Assembly (NCBI RefSeq): GCF_015732285.1
Contig: NZ_WIQU01000062.1
Span: 50,997-114,996, forward strand
DNA length: 64,000 nucleotides
From: Pectinatus frisingensis
Lineage (GTDB): Bacteria > Bacillota > Negativicutes > Selenomonadales > Selenomonadaceae
Direction: 5' to 3'
Made by a program: the position numbers and the translations under genes. Of the stretch, positions 45,930 to 54,643 are shown piece after piece (the stretch's first letter is position 1; each line of letters begins with the position of its first letter). Under the pieces are notes generated by a model that worked only from the letters and a program-made list of their open reading frames with translations, was not told the DNA's origin and did not search any database.

Positions 45930-46277
45930 ATGTCGGATTGTGTTTTTTGTAAAATAGTTTCTAAAGAGATACCAGCCAGTATAGTATATGAGGATGATGT
46001 TGCGCTGGCATTTAAAGATTTGGAACCACAGGCACCTGTACATGTTTTGATTGTACCAAAAAAACATATAAAAAGTCTTACCGATACTACACCAGAAGAC
46101 AAGGAGACCATATCACATATAATGGTTGACGTGATTCCTGAATTGGCCAAAGAGTTTAAGATAGTTGACAATGGGTTTCGCACTGTGATAAATACTGGTG
46201 TTGAAGGGGGGCAGACTGTAGCCCATCTCCATTTTCATCTTATTGGCGGCAGGTCGATGCAATGGCCGCCAGGCTAA
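45930..46277 (+). CDS. hinT: HIT-family nucleotide phosphoramidase (HinT)
   Basis: A 115-residue purine-nucleotide phosphoramidate hydrolase. CVFCKIVSKEIPA start, zinc-type CxxC, LEPQAPVHVLIVPK, and the histidine triad HLHFHLIGGRSM near the C-terminus. Standard length; its position after mtaB and before rpsU is the conserved Firmicutes arrangement. Confidence 0.94.
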   Translation: MSDCVFCKIVSKEIPASIVYEDDVALAFKDLEPQAPVHVLIVPKKHIKSLTDTTPEDKETISHIMVDVIPELAKEFKIVDNGFRTVINTGVEGGQTVAHLHFHLIGGRSMQWPPG

Positions 46278-46284
46278 TATTTGA

Positions 46285-46314
46285 TTGACAATCGTATTAA
46301 TTGTCAGTTATAAT
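46285..46314 (+). promoter_or_regulatory. Promoter of rpsU-yqeY with overlapping palindrome
   Basis: TTGACA 46285-46290, 18-bp spacer, TATAAT 46309-46314. A perfect inverted repeat TGACAAT-N7-ATTGTCA (46286-46306) covers the -35 and spacer, so a repressor site or a weak hairpin ending the hinT transcript is possible. Confidence 0.6.
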
Positions 46315-46370
46315 AGTTTGGTGTAGCGAATAAATACACTCCCATAGCGTGTGGAGGGGAGGGAAGATAT

Positions 46371-46550
46371 ATGTCAGAAGTTAAAGTTGGAAAAAATGAA
46401 ACCATTGACAGTGCGCTTCGTCGTTTTAAACGCACTTGCCAGAAAGCAGGCACCCTCGCTGAAGTTAGAAAACGTGAACATTATGAAAAGCCTAGCGTAA
46501 AGCGCAAGAAGAAATCTGAAGCTGCCCGTAAACGCAGATATAAAGCTTAA
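46371..46550 (+). CDS. rpsU: 30S ribosomal protein S21
   Basis: A 59-residue, very basic protein starting [20 protein letters not shown] and ending in an Arg/Lys-rich tail, matching S21. GGAGGGGAGGG precedes the ATG. S21 helps pair mRNA with the 16S 3' end. It is too short for ordinary ORF lists but unmistakable; it is followed 19 nt later by yqeY. Confidence 0.97.
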   Translation: MSEVKVGKNETIDSALRRFKRTCQKAGTLAEVRKREHYEKPSVKRKKKSEAARKRRYKA

Positions 46551-46569
46551 TTACGTGGAGGTCTAAGAA

Positions 46570-47013
46570 ATGTCGATTAAGGACAAGCTTGTGGCAGATA
46601 TGAAAGAAGCCATGAAAGCCAGGCAGTCAGATCGTCTGACAGTCATTCGTTCAATGCGCTCGGCGATTCGTCAAGCGGAGATAGACGGAAAAGTCGATCT
46701 TGACGATAATGGAGTCATTGGCATAATAAGCAAAGAGCTTAAGATGCGGCAAGACTCACTTAGAGAATTTGAAAAGGGCGGCAGAGCCGATTTAGTTGAA
46801 AAAACTGAAGCTGAAATAGCAGTTATAATGCCGTACCTGCCAAAGCAACTCTCAAAAGACGAAATATGCACTTTAGTGAAAAGCACCATTGAAAAAACTG
46901 GTGCATCAACACCGAAGGATATGGGTAAAGTCATGAAGGCACTCATGCCTGAAGTAAAGGGGAAAGCTGACGGTAAACTTGTAAATGATATCGTCAGGGA
47001 AATGCTGAACTAA
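46570..47013 (+). CDS. yqeY: GatB/YqeY domain protein
   Basis: A 147-residue all-helical protein resembling the tail domain of GatB (amidotransferase tRNA-binding part). Features include the N-terminal ADMKEAMKARQSDRLTVIRS, EAEIAVIMPYLPKQLS and the C-terminal KALMPEVKGKADGKLVNDIV. It is conserved downstream of rpsU in Firmicutes; its biochemical role is unknown, probably tRNA-related. Confidence 0.92.
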   Translation: MSIKDKLVADMKEAMKARQSDRLTVIRSMRSAIRQAEIDGKVDLDDNGVIGIISKELKMRQDSLREFEKGGRADLVEKTEAEIAVIMPYLPKQLSKDEICTLVKSTIEKTGASTPKDMGKVMKALMPEVKGKADGKLVNDIVREMLN

Positions 47014-47075
47014 TAACCGATTATAAATTATCGGTTAAAGGGCAGAGACTGCATTTAAGTACTTTGCCATGGACA

Positions 47076-47137
47076 TATAGATAAAAAACAAGCAGCGGAA
47101 TAAAATCCTATTCCGCTGCTTGTTTTTTATCTATATA
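47076..47137. terminator. Long bidirectional terminator between yqeY and the threonine dehydratase gene
   Basis: Perfect ~27-bp inverted repeat (47076-47102 with 47109-47135, 6-nt loop) with internal A- and T-runs, abutting the stop of the convergent gene. Confidence 0.9.
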
Positions 47138-47141
47138 GGAA

Positions 47142-48401
47142 TCAATAAACTTTGGTGATTAAAAAACCGTGTTTTTTTAATTCATCGGTAATTTTTGTGA
47201 TATGGGCACTGTTATGGGTTTCAACAGTAACTTCCAATAAAACTTTTTGGAAACTATCGGTGACTTTAGCCTGATTATGATCCAAGTGAATGACGTTGGC
47301 ATCAAGCCTAGCCAATATTTGTGAGATGGCCAATAATTGACCAGGTTTATCAGGTAACTGAACGCTAAAACAGAAAACCCGTCCACGGGCAATCAGTGCT
47401 TTATCAATAAGTGCAGAGATAGTAGAAATATCTATGTTACCGCCGCTGACAATGGCAACTGTTTTTTTATTTTTAAATGGGAGTTTTTGTAATGCTGCCA
47501 GCGATAGCACTCCGGCACCCTCAGCAATGAGTTTATGTTTTTCAATAAGGGAAAGTAAGGCGGACATTATTTCAAATTCTGATACGGTTATGATTTCGTC
47601 TACATATTTTTTTATGAAAGCAAAAGTAAGGTTACCGGGAGTCTTTACTGCGGTCCCCTCAGCAACTGTTTCCACAGAAGAAAGCGAAATAACTTTTCCG
47701 GCGGCTAAGGAAGCTTTCATACAGGCGGCACCTTCCGGTTCAACACCGATGACTTTTACATGAGGGTTTACAAGTTTGCTGGCTAAGGCTACACCACTGG
47801 CAAATCCACCGCCACCGATGGGAACAAGGATGGCATCAACATCTTTTAGGCTGTCAATTATCTCTAGTGCGGTTGTACCTTGTCCAAGCAGTACTTTTAA
47901 ATTATCAAAAGGATGAATAAATACATAGCCATGTTGTTTTTTTAATGCATAAGCTTTGGAACAGGCATCATCATAACTGTCGCCGTACAGGACTACTTCA
48001 GCACCATAAGCGCGAGTGGCTTCTACTTTTAAAATAGGTGTAGTTGCCGGCATAACAATGACGGCCTTGATACCTAGTTTTTGTGCAGCATAAGCTACTC
48101 CCTGGGCATGATTACCGGCAGAAGCGGCGATAACGCCATGCAATTTTTCCTCGTCAGAGAGTTGACTGATGCAGTTATAAGCACCGCGTATTTTGAAAGA
48201 ACCGGTTTTTTGCAGATTTTCTGGTTTTATGTATACATCATTAGATGAAATAGCAGAGAAATATTCACTGTGGACTAAATCGGTATGCTGCGTGATACCA
48301 TCTAACTGTTTAGCCGCCTGATATACATCAGCGATAGAAGTCCGTTCAACGATTTGTTCGGGGGTGAGAGCGGATTTGTGGGTATTGTTCACTTTTTCCA
48401 T
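47142..48401 (-). CDS. Threonine ammonia-lyase (dehydratase) with ACT domain
   Basis: PLP enzyme converting threonine to 2-oxobutyrate and ammonia. A 419-residue protein: the Schiff-base Lys in KTGSFKIRGAYN, phosphate loop VPIGGGGFASG, GNHAQGVAYAA, and a C-terminal ACT-type domain (FCFSVQLPDKPGQLLAISQIL). The single ACT and length suit the IlvA-short/TdcB-like class seen in Firmicutes; whether it serves isoleucine synthesis or catabolism is not decided. The start at 48401 (AGGAA upstream) is preferred over a frame opening 29 codons earlier. Confidence 0.9.
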   Translation of the reverse strand: MEKVNNTHKSALTPEQIVERTSIADVYQAAKQLDGITQHTDLVHSEYFSAISSNDVYIKPENLQKTGSFKIRGAYNCISQLSDEEKLHGVIAASAGNHAQGVAYAAQKLGIKAVIVMPATTPILKVEATRAYGAEVVLYGDSYDDACSKAYALKKQHGYVFIHPFDNLKVLLGQGTTALEIIDSLKDVDAILVPIGGGGFASGVALASKLVNPHVKVIGVEPEGAACMKASLAAGKVISLSSVETVAEGTAVKTPGNLTFAFIKKYVDEIITVSEFEIMSALLSLIEKHKLIAEGAGVLSLAALQKLPFKNKKTVAIVSGGNIDISTISALIDKALIARGRVFCFSVQLPDKPGQLLAISQILARLDANVIHLDHNQAKVTDSFQKVLLEVTVETHNSAHITKITDELKKHGFLITKVY

Positions 48402-48622
48402 TATAATGTTCCTACTTTCAATTATACGAATAGTCGATTTTTGGTCGATAAATTCCATTATAACTAAATAATTTAATCTTTGCAACATTACAATTTAAAT
48501 TAAATAATAATATGCGAAATAATACAAAAATAATTATAATATACATCTATACAGCGTATATTTTTCGGATAAGATGTTTAACATAAATGAAACAATAACC
48601 GATAATAAAAAAATTAAATAAA

Positions 48623-49555
48623 TTATTTTAAAAAACCTGTTATTATATGATTTTCAGCTTCTTTTTCGGTGAGTCCCAGCGACATTAATTTGATTAGCTG
48701 TTCATTGGCTATTTTACCGATGGCAGCTTCGTGAACAAGTGTGGCATTGGGATCATTGGCCTTTATTACAGGAACAGCTGTTATATGTGCATTATTCATT
48801 ATGATTGCATCACATTCAGAATGACCGTGGCATTTGTTATTTCCATAAATTTTTGCTGTAAATAATTGGCGTGACTTATCTTGCGCGACGGCACGTGAAA
48901 TAACATTGGTACTGGAATCGCAGCCGTCGAGGTCAACCTGAAAGGCTGTTTCTGCATATTGTGCCGCATGAGTGAGTAGTTTTTCTTTTACGATGAATGT
49001 TCCTTTGGCTGCAACACGGGCATTAGTTATGCGTTTTGTGGAATTAATACCACGAATTTGTGTCGTCTCCATTTCCATATAGCCATTTTCAGCAATATTA
49101 ACAATGGTTGTGGGATTCATGATTCGTTCGCCGGAGCCGCTGCCTTCACCAAAATGTTTTTCTAAATATTTGACACGGGAATTTTTTCCAATATGAAAAG
49201 TATGTATACCGTCATGCTGGGAATCTTGATTACCGCAATTGTCGATACCACAGCCCGCTATAATAGTTACGGCGGAGTTTTCACCAATGTAAAAATCATT
49301 ATAAACGAGTTCTGTATGGCCGGATTTATCCATAATCACAGGGATATATACCGTTTCATTTTTTGTACCGGGACGGATATGAATGTCAATGCCGTCCTTG
49401 CCATCAGATTTTTTTGCAATTATAATATTTTTGCTTGAAGAACGGGCCAGCGCTGTTCCGTTAAAGCGTATATTATAAGCACCGTTTGGTAATGAAGTTA
49501 ATCCTGAAATAATTTTCAGCAATTTTTGTTCGCTGTGATTTAATTCCTGTTTCAT
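48623..49555 (-). CDS. smsB: SufB/SufD-like Fe-S scaffold (SmsB, minimal SUF)
   Basis: A 310-residue beta-helix scaffold of the SufBD family, shorter than SufB. Core repeats (SAVTIIAGCGIDNCG, SRVKYLEKHFGEGSGSGERIM) and the C-terminal docking helix motif (ATLVHEAAIGKIANEQLIKLMSLGLTEKEAE) are present, including the late Glu/His region used for cluster assembly. Only it and the ATPase form the locus, with no sufS, sufU or second SufBD. This is the minimal SmsCB arrangement regarded as an ancestral Fe-S system in anaerobes. It overlaps the ATPase gene by 4 nt. Confidence 0.88.
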   Translation of the reverse strand: MKQELNHSEQKLLKIISGLTSLPNGAYNIRFNGTALARSSSKNIIIAKKSDGKDGIDIHIRPGTKNETVYIPVIMDKSGHTELVYNDFYIGENSAVTIIAGCGIDNCGNQDSQHDGIHTFHIGKNSRVKYLEKHFGEGSGSGERIMNPTTIVNIAENGYMEMETTQIRGINSTKRITNARVAAKGTFIVKEKLLTHAAQYAETAFQVDLDGCDSSTNVISRAVAQDKSRQLFTAKIYGNNKCHGHSECDAIIMNNAHITAVPVIKANDPNATLVHEAAIGKIANEQLIKLMSLGLTEKEAENHIITGFLK

Positions 49556-50283
49556 TGATCTTTAACTCCTTTATAAATATTACAGCTGCCGGCTATTGAT
49601 ACAAGCTGTGGGATAATGACATCTTTTTTGCCGACCTGCTGTATCTGTCCGTTGGCGATGAGAATTATTTCGTCGGCGATGTTTAATATTCTTTCCTGAT
49701 GAGAAATTATGAGGATTGTATGGTGCATTTCATGCATTTTTTCAAATACCTGGATAAGTTTTTGGAAACTCCATAAATCGATACCGGCTTCCGGTTCGTC
49801 AAAAATGGCCAGTTGAGTATTTTTTCGTGCCAGTATGGTAGCAATCTCAATACGTTTGATTTCACCTCCGGAAAGTGAAGTGTCGACATCACGGCCTACA
49901 TAGTCGGCGGCACATAATCCGACTTCTGCTAAGTATTCACAGGCTCCTTTGGTGGATAATTCATTACCAGCGGCCAAGGATAATAGTTCTTTTACACCAA
50001 TTCCCTTGAAACGAACAGGCTGTTGAAAAGCAAAACTGATACCATAATTGGCACGTTGGGTAATACTCCAATCAGTAATATTTTTATTGTGAAAAAATAT
50101 TTCTCCGGAAGATGGCTTTTCTATACCCATAATTATTTTAGCCAGTGTCGATTTACCACCACCGTTTGGACCGGTTATTACAACTGTTTTCTTATCGTTT
50201 ATGGATAGATTTATATCGCTGAGGATATGTTTGGTGTTTTTTCCTTCATTTACAGTAAAGGATAAATGTTTTAATTCCAGCAT
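49552..50283 (-). CDS. smsC: Fe-S assembly ATPase SufC-like (SmsC)
   Basis: A 243-residue ABC-type ATPase: Walker A GPNGGGKSTLAKIIMG, signature LSGGEIKRIEIATIL, Walker B LAIFDEPEAGIDLWSF, H-loop ISHQERIL. SufC-typical features are the PEAGIDL D-loop area and FAFQQPVRFKGIGVKELL. It drives scaffold rearrangement in SmsB (next gene, ATGA-type overlap) during cluster assembly. Confidence 0.92.
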   Translation of the reverse strand: MLELKHLSFTVNEGKNTKHILSDINLSINDKKTVVITGPNGGGKSTLAKIIMGIEKPSSGEIFFHNKNITDWSITQRANYGISFAFQQPVRFKGIGVKELLSLAAGNELSTKGACEYLAEVGLCAADYVGRDVDTSLSGGEIKRIEIATILARKNTQLAIFDEPEAGIDLWSFQKLIQVFEKMHEMHHTILIISHQERILNIADEIILIANGQIQQVGKKDVIIPQLVSIAGSCNIYKGVKDQ

Positions 50284-50476
50284 AACAGAACTCCTATCTG
50301 ATAATTTATATAACCTATTAAGAAGGCAAAAGGATAATTAATTGATAAAGCTGCTTTTTATAGTATCATATTTAAATTTTAAAAGAAATAGTATTGGTGC
50401 AGTGCAAGCAGCAGTCAAAGATAATAAGTGCATCAATGCGGATTTTATTAAAAAATGATATTTTTTTAAATAAAGC

Positions 50477-50505
50477 TTGCAAAGATTACAAAAAGGCAGT
50501 ATAAT
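50477..50505 (+). promoter_or_regulatory. Promoter of the tRNA cluster
   Basis: TTGCAA 50477-50482, 17-bp spacer, TATAAT 50500-50505; the first tRNA begins ~9 nt after the expected start. Confidence 0.7.
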
Positions 50506-50520
50506 ATATCTTGTTTTCAA

Positions 50521-50597
50521 CGGGATGTAGCACAGTTTGGTAGCGCGCATCGTTCGGGACGATGAGGTCGCAGGTTCGAATCCTGTCATCCCGACCA
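50521..50597 (+). tRNA. tRNA-Pro (anticodon CGG)
   Basis: 77-nt cloverleaf with encoded CCA. Acceptor CGGGATG/CATCCCG; anticodon stem CATCG/CGATG with loop TTCGGGA, reading CCG. T-arm GCAGG TTCGAAT CCTGT. The D-stem GCAC/GCGC has an A-C mismatch. Confidence 0.93.
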
Positions 50598-50707
50598 TTC
50601 ATTTATATCACATAAGGTTTTTTAGAATAATAAAAAAGCTTTACAAATTGTTTGAGATGTGATAACATGTGATATCAGTGACTGATCGAAACTAGAACTG
50701 ATAATAT

Positions 50708-50783
50708 GCTGATGTAGCTCAATTGGCAGAGCAGCTGATTTGTAATCAGCAGGTTGGAGGTTCAAGTCCTCTCGTCAGCTCCA
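50708..50783 (+). tRNA. tRNA-Thr (anticodon TGT)
   Basis: 76-nt cloverleaf with encoded CCA: acceptor GCTGATG/CGTCAGC, anticodon loop TTTGTAA in stem GCTGA/TCAGC, T-loop TTCAAGT. Reads ACA/ACG. Confidence 0.95.
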
Positions 50784-50793
50784 AAAATTACAT

Positions 50794-50869
<76 letters not shown>

Positions 50870-50873
50870 ATAT

Positions 50874-50949
50874 GCTGATGTAGCTCAGTCGGCAGAGCGT
50901 ATCCTTGGTAAGGATAAGGTCACCAGTTCAATCCTGGTCATCAGCTCCA
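50874..50949 (+). tRNA. tRNA-Thr (anticodon GGT)
   Basis: 76-nt cloverleaf with CCA: acceptor GCTGATG/CATCAGC, anticodon loop TTGGTAA in stem TATCC/GGATA. Reads ACC/ACT. The acceptor is nearly identical to the tRNA-Thr(TGT) at 50708, suggesting local duplication and drift. Confidence 0.95.
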
Positions 50950-50958
50950 TAGAATTGT

Positions 50959-51035
50959 GGCGGCGTAGCTCAGTTGGCTAGAGCATGCGGTTCATACCCG
51001 CAGTGTCCGCGGTTCAAATCCGTGCGCCGCCACCA
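50959..51035 (+). tRNA. tRNA-Met, elongator (anticodon CAT)
   Basis: 77-nt cloverleaf with CCA: acceptor GGCGGCG/CGCCGCC fully paired, anticodon loop TTCATAC in stem TGCGG/CCGCA. Elongator Met is most likely; a lysidine-modified Ile(CAT) tRNA cannot be fully excluded by eye. Confidence 0.88.
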
Positions 51036-51049
51036 ACACAATCAAGTAT

Positions 51050-51075
51050 AACCCCTTATCACGGGGGTTTTATTT
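51050..51075 (+). terminator. Terminator of the tRNA cluster
   Basis: AACCCC (51050-51055) with GGGGGTT (51063-51069), then TTATTTATG. Confidence 0.7.
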
Positions 51076-51107
51076 ATGTAAATGAGAATTTCTTAATAGT
51101 TTTTTCA

Positions 51108-51137
51108 TTGACAGTCAACACTTGGTTATGGTAAAGT
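51108..51137 (+). promoter_or_regulatory. Promoter of rpmG-secE-nusG-rplKA
   Basis: TTGACA 51108-51113, 18-bp spacer, TAAAGT 51132-51137. Confidence 0.5.
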
Positions 51138-51225
51138 TTAATCGGGAATGCGGCAATGTATGCCAGATGACCGGGAGATTAAAAAGTTTGAGATGAATCT
51201 ATATTCGGTAAGGAGTGCATGAAGG

Positions 51226-51375
51226 ATGCGTAATGCAGTTACTTTGGCCTGCACAGTTTGCAAACAACGCAATTATCAGACCAATAAAAACAAAAAGAAC
51301 GATCCAGACAGATTAGAAATGAATAAATACTGCAAATTCTGTCATAAACATACACTGCACAGAGAAGCTAAATAA
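51226..51375 (+). CDS. rpmG: 50S ribosomal protein L33 (zinc-binding form)
   Basis: A 49-residue protein, [18 protein letters not shown]..., with two CxxC pairs (CTVC and CKFC) typical of the C+ zinc form of L33. AAGG precedes the ATG at short distance and a stronger AAGGAG lies farther up. It is usual before secE in Firmicutes. Its last codons form one arm of a 14-bp hairpin (51363-51405). Confidence 0.95.
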   Translation: MRNAVTLACTVCKQRNYQTNKNKKNDPDRLEMNKYCKFCHKHTLHREAK

Positions 51376-51405
51376 ATTATAATATAATTTGTTTATTTAG
51401 CTTCT
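51363..51405. repeat. Inverted repeat spanning the rpmG stop codon
   Basis: Perfect 14-bp stem (51363-51376 with 51392-51405, 15-nt loop) containing the rpmG stop. There is no T-run after it, so it is not a standard terminator in the forward direction; it may slow ribosomes or protect or process the mRNA between rpmG and secE. Confidence 0.6.
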
Positions 51406-51485
51406 GAAATCAGTGAATGGATTTGTTATAAGTATCAAATGATGGGGAGCTTTGTTTCGTATTTACCTTTTAGGATGTGAATGAA

Positions 51486-51710
51486 TTGGCTGATGGGAAA
51501 ATGGCAACTGAAAATAAAAAGGGCGGCAGTTTCAACCTTAAAGAATTTTTGATCGGTGTCAAAACTGAAATGAAAAAAGTGGTTTGGCCAACTCGTAAGG
51601 AATTGTCTTCTTATACGGTCGTTGTATTCATCGCAGTTATATTTGTATGTGCTCTCATCTGGATATGCGATACTATTTTTGCCAGACTCTTAGAAATAAT
51701 TTTACGCTAG
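51486..51710 (+). CDS. secE: Preprotein translocase subunit SecE
   Basis: A 74-residue single-span SecE: cytoplasmic amphipathic part with FNLKEFLIGVKTEMKKVVWPTRKEL, then a membrane helix (TVVVFIAVIFVCALIWICDTIF). Part of the SecYEG channel. Start: GTG 51477 is too close to AGGA (51472-51475), whereas TTG 51486 is at suitable spacing; ATG 51501 lacks a site. It lies 20 nt before nusG. Confidence 0.92.
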   Translation: MADGKMATENKKGGSFNLKEFLIGVKTEMKKVVWPTRKELSSYTVVVFIAVIFVCALIWICDTIFARLLEIILR

Positions 51711-51729
51711 TGCCGGGGAGGTGTAATGA

Positions 51730-52275
51730 ATGTCCATTGATACAGCAAACGAAAAAAGATGGTATGTCATTCATACTTATTCCGGTTATGAAAATAAGGT
51801 AAAGGCAAACTTGGAACGCAAGGTACATTCCATGGGAATGGAAAGCGAAATTTTTGAAATCGTTGTTCCGTTGGAAGACGAAATCGAAAAGAAAAACGGT
51901 AAGGAAAAAGTAGTAAGTCATAAGGTCTTTCCTGGTTATGTTCTGGTAGAGATGATTGTAAGCGATCGCTCATGGTATGTTGTCAGAAATACACCTGGTG
52001 TGACGGGATTTGTTGGTTCAGGCACTAAACCAATACCACTCACTGATACTGAAGTGAAGAAGATATTGGGAACTGGCAATGATGCGGCAGCGGCTCCGGT
52101 TCATATTGACGTTGAAGTTGGTGAAAATGTTCATATTAATTCCGGCGCGTTTGAAAATTTTGCTGCAACTGTCACTGAAATTGATTATAATAAATCAAAA
52201 GTAAAGGTTATTGTTGATATGTTTGGCAGGGAAACGACTGTGGAAGTCGGCTTTGACCAGATAGAAAAGATTTAA
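51730..52275 (+). CDS. nusG: Transcription termination/antitermination factor NusG
   Basis: A 181-residue protein: NGN domain (KRWYVIHTYSGYENKVKANL, KVFPGYVLVEM) and C-terminal KOW (VGENVHINSGAFENFAATVTEID). Binds RNA polymerase, affects pausing and couples transcription to translation. Standard secE-nusG-rplK order. Confidence 0.97.
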   Translation: MSIDTANEKRWYVIHTYSGYENKVKANLERKVHSMGMESEIFEIVVPLEDEIEKKNGKEKVVSHKVFPGYVLVEMIVSDRSWYVVRNTPGVTGFVGSGTKPIPLTDTEVKKILGTGNDAAAAPVHIDVEVGENVHINSGAFENFAATVTEIDYNKSKVKVIVDMFGRETTVEVGFDQIEKI

Positions 52276-52299
52276 ATTTAGGTTAAGGAGGTGTTAGAT

Positions 52300-52725
52300 A
52301 TGCCGAAAAAAGTTGTAAAAATGGTAAAATTGCAAGTAGCTGCAGGTAAGGCTACTCCTGCTCCTCCGGTTGGACCTGCATTGGGTCAGGCTGGTGTTAA
52401 TATCATGGCGTTTGTTAAAGAATTCAATGAACGTACTGCAAGTCAGGCAGGACTTATAATTCCTGTAGAAATCAGTGTTTTTGAAGATCGCTCATTTACT
52501 TTCATTACTAAAACACCGCCGGCTGCTGTATTGCTTAAGAAGGCTGCTGGAATTGACAAGGCTTCTGGAGAACCTAATAAAAAGAAGGTCGCTAAGCTGC
52601 CACGTGCTAAAGCTATAGAAATAGCACAGACCAAGATGCCGGATTTGAATGCTGCTGATGTTGAAGCTGCTACTCGTATGGTAGAAGGTACAGCGCGCAG
52701 CATGGGTATTGAAATCGTAGATTGA
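52300..52725 (+). CDS. rplK: 50S ribosomal protein L11
   Basis: A 141-residue L11 with the conserved [20 protein letters not shown] region and C-terminal rRNA-binding domain ([19 protein letters not shown]). AAGGAGGTG sits 6 nt before the ATG at 52300, overriding the GTG-like frame three codons earlier. Substrate of PrmA at 42838. Confidence 0.97.
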   Translation: MPKKVVKMVKLQVAAGKATPAPPVGPALGQAGVNIMAFVKEFNERTASQAGLIIPVEISVFEDRSFTFITKTPPAAVLLKKAAGIDKASGEPNKKKVAKLPRAKAIEIAQTKMPDLNAADVEAATRMVEGTARSMGIEIVD

Positions 52726-52775
52726 TTTCATATGTGGGAGGCAAGACCGTTATAACCACGAAGGGAGAAATTTAT

Positions 52776-53477
52776 ATGTCTAAAGTTGGAAAAAAATATC
52801 AGGATGCTGCGAAACTTATTGAAGATAAACTTTATGATGCTCCTGAAGCTGTTGAATTAGTCAAAAAAACAGCAACGGCTAAATTTGATGAAACTGTAGA
52901 AGCCTCTGTACATTTAGGAGTTGATCCTAAATATGCTGATCAGCAGGTTCGCGGTGCCTTGGTTTTACCGCATGGCACTGGTAAGACTAAAAAAGTCCTC
53001 GTTTTTGCAAAAGGGGATAAAGTTAATGAGGCAGAAGCAGCAGGTGCTGATTTTGTCGGCTCTGATGAATTGGTAACGAAAATTCAGGGCGGTTGGTGCG
53101 ATTTTGACGTAACAGTTGCTACTCCTGATATGATGGGCGTAGTTGGGCGTCTTGGGAAAATCCTCGGACCACGTGGTTTAATGCCAAATCCTAAATTGGG
53201 AACTGTTACTATGGATCTTACAAAGGCTATAAATGAAATAAAAGCTGGTAAGATTGAATATCGTACTGATAAAGCGGGTAATATTCACGTACCTATTGGA
53301 AAAGCTTCTTTTGACAGTGCAAAATTACTGGAAAATTTGCAGATATTGATTGATACATTGCTGAAGGTAAGACCGGCAGCTGCAAAAGGACAGTATATGA
53401 AATCTGTAACTATAAGTTCTACAATGGGTCCTGGTATTCATATTAATCCGCTTATAAAAATTTCTAAAGCTGAATAA
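52776..53477 (+). CDS. rplA: 50S ribosomal protein L1
   Basis: A 233-residue L1: [15 protein letters not shown] start, [49 protein letters not shown] and [13 protein letters not shown] C-terminus. GAAGGGAGAAA precedes the ATG; the frame open from 52722 is not used. In many bacteria L1 represses its own rplKA mRNA. Confidence 0.97.
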   Translation: MSKVGKKYQDAAKLIEDKLYDAPEAVELVKKTATAKFDETVEASVHLGVDPKYADQQVRGALVLPHGTGKTKKVLVFAKGDKVNEAEAAGADFVGSDELVTKIQGGWCDFDVTVATPDMMGVVGRLGKILGPRGLMPNPKLGTVTMDLTKAINEIKAGKIEYRTDKAGNIHVPIGKASFDSAKLLENLQILIDTLLKVRPAAAKGQYMKSVTISSTMGPGIHINPLIKISKAE

Positions 53478-53490
53478 TACAATCTTATAA

Positions 53491-53627
53491 ACTTAAGACA
53501 GCAGGTGCCATAAATGGTATAATGTGTGATTGCCTGCCGAGGTTAAATGGATTTTTGATATATATGGTCGATGACCATTGAATCTTAAAGACAGCCTGCG
53601 GCAGAAATCGCGGGCTGTTTGTTTTTA
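53491..53627 (+). ncRNA. L10 leader RNA and attenuator of rplJ-rplL
   Basis: Closing stem TTAAGA (53493-53498) with TCTTAA (53583-53588) encloses a multi-branched leader containing the signature GCCTGCCGAGG at 53532-53542, the L10-binding region. It is followed at once by a 10-bp GC-rich terminator (53591-53600 with 53609-53618, T-rich tail). Free L10-L12 complex binds the leader and shuts down rplJ-rplL, so this sets L7/L12 supply. Confidence 0.85.
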
Positions 53628-53661
53628 TAAAGATAATTTTTATTTGAGGGGAGGTGTTTTT

Positions 53662-54201
53662 ATGGCAGTACGTCCAGAAAAACAGGCGATTGTAGCAGAG
53701 TTAAAAGAAAGCTTTTCTCAGGCAAAAGCGATAGTTCTAACTGGTTACAAAGGATTGACCGTTGCTCAGGATACAAAACTTCGTGCTAAAATGCGTGAAA
53801 ATGGTGTTACGTATCGTGTTGTAAAGAATACAATGCTTCGGTTTGCAATGCAGGACCTTGGTTATGATGAATTGGTTTCTTATTTAGAAGGGACAACAGC
53901 AGTAGCTTATTCGACGGAAGATGCTATTGCTCCGGCAAAAGTAATTGAAACCTTTATCAAGGAAAATAATTTAGCTAAGTTAGAAACTTTGACCGTTAAG
54001 GCCGGTGTTGTTGATGGTAAAGTCATCGATGCGGCAGGTGTGAAAGAATTGGCTGCTCTCCCATCTCGCGAAGTGCTTATTGCAAAGATGCTCAGCAGTA
54101 TGCAGGCTCCTGTTTCCGGTATGGTCAATGTACTTCAAGGTACAATTCGCAATGCTGTTTATGTGCTTGAAGCTATTCGTAAACAAAAGGAATCAGCATA
54201 A
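53662..54201 (+). CDS. rplJ: 50S ribosomal protein L10
   Basis: A 179-residue L10 starting MAVRPEKQAIVAELKESFSQ; LTVAQDTKLRAKMRENGVTYRVVKN is the rRNA-binding part and the C-terminal helix binds L12 dimers. GGGGAGGTG precedes the ATG at 53662; the earlier TTG frame lies inside the attenuator and is rejected. Confidence 0.97.
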   Translation: MAVRPEKQAIVAELKESFSQAKAIVLTGYKGLTVAQDTKLRAKMRENGVTYRVVKNTMLRFAMQDLGYDELVSYLEGTTAVAYSTEDAIAPAKVIETFIKENNLAKLETLTVKAGVVDGKVIDAAGVKELAALPSREVLIAKMLSSMQAPVSGMVNVLQGTIRNAVYVLEAIRKQKESA

Positions 54202-54251
54202 GCCATATATTTATAAAATAAAACGATATTTAATTTTGGAGGAATATTAAA

Positions 54252-54617
54252 ATGACTAAAGAAGAAATAATGCAGGCCATTGAAGAAATGACTGTTCTTG
54301 AATTATCTGAACTTGTAAAAGCTATGGAAGAAAAATTCGGTGTTAGTGCTGCTGCTCCTGTAGCCGTGGCTGCTGCTGCTCCTGCTGCCGGTGCTGCAGA
54401 AGAAAAAACTGAATTTGATGTAATTCTTGCTTCTATTGGTGCGAGCAAGATCAATGTTATCAAAGTTGTTCGTGAAATCACCGGACTTGGATTGAAAGAA
54501 GCTAAAGCTTTAGTTGATGGTGCTCCTGCTCCTGTAAAAGAAAAGGTAGCTAAAGATGAAGCCGAAGCTGTTAAGGCAAAATTGGAAGGTGCCGGCGCAA
54601 CTGTAGAAGTAAAATAA
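54252..54617 (+). CDS. rplL: 50S ribosomal protein L7/L12
   Basis: A 121-residue L12: N-terminal dimerisation part ([20 protein letters not shown]), Ala-rich hinge ([16 protein letters not shown]), C-terminal factor-binding domain ([34 protein letters not shown]). Recruits translation GTPases. Unlike in most bacteria, rpoB does not follow: a terminator and a PTS island do. Confidence 0.97.
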   Translation: MTKEEIMQAIEEMTVLELSELVKAMEEKFGVSAAAPVAVAAAAPAAGAAEEKTEFDVILASIGASKINVIKVVREITGLGLKEAKALVDGAPAPVKEKVAKDEAEAVKAKLEGAGATVEVK

Positions 54618-54643
54618 TTTTACTGCTGTACTGAATAATAAGG

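Noticed and set aside
53578..53661. 28-residue extension of L10
   Set aside because: Lies within the attenuator hairpin; the standard L10 start has its own ribosome site.
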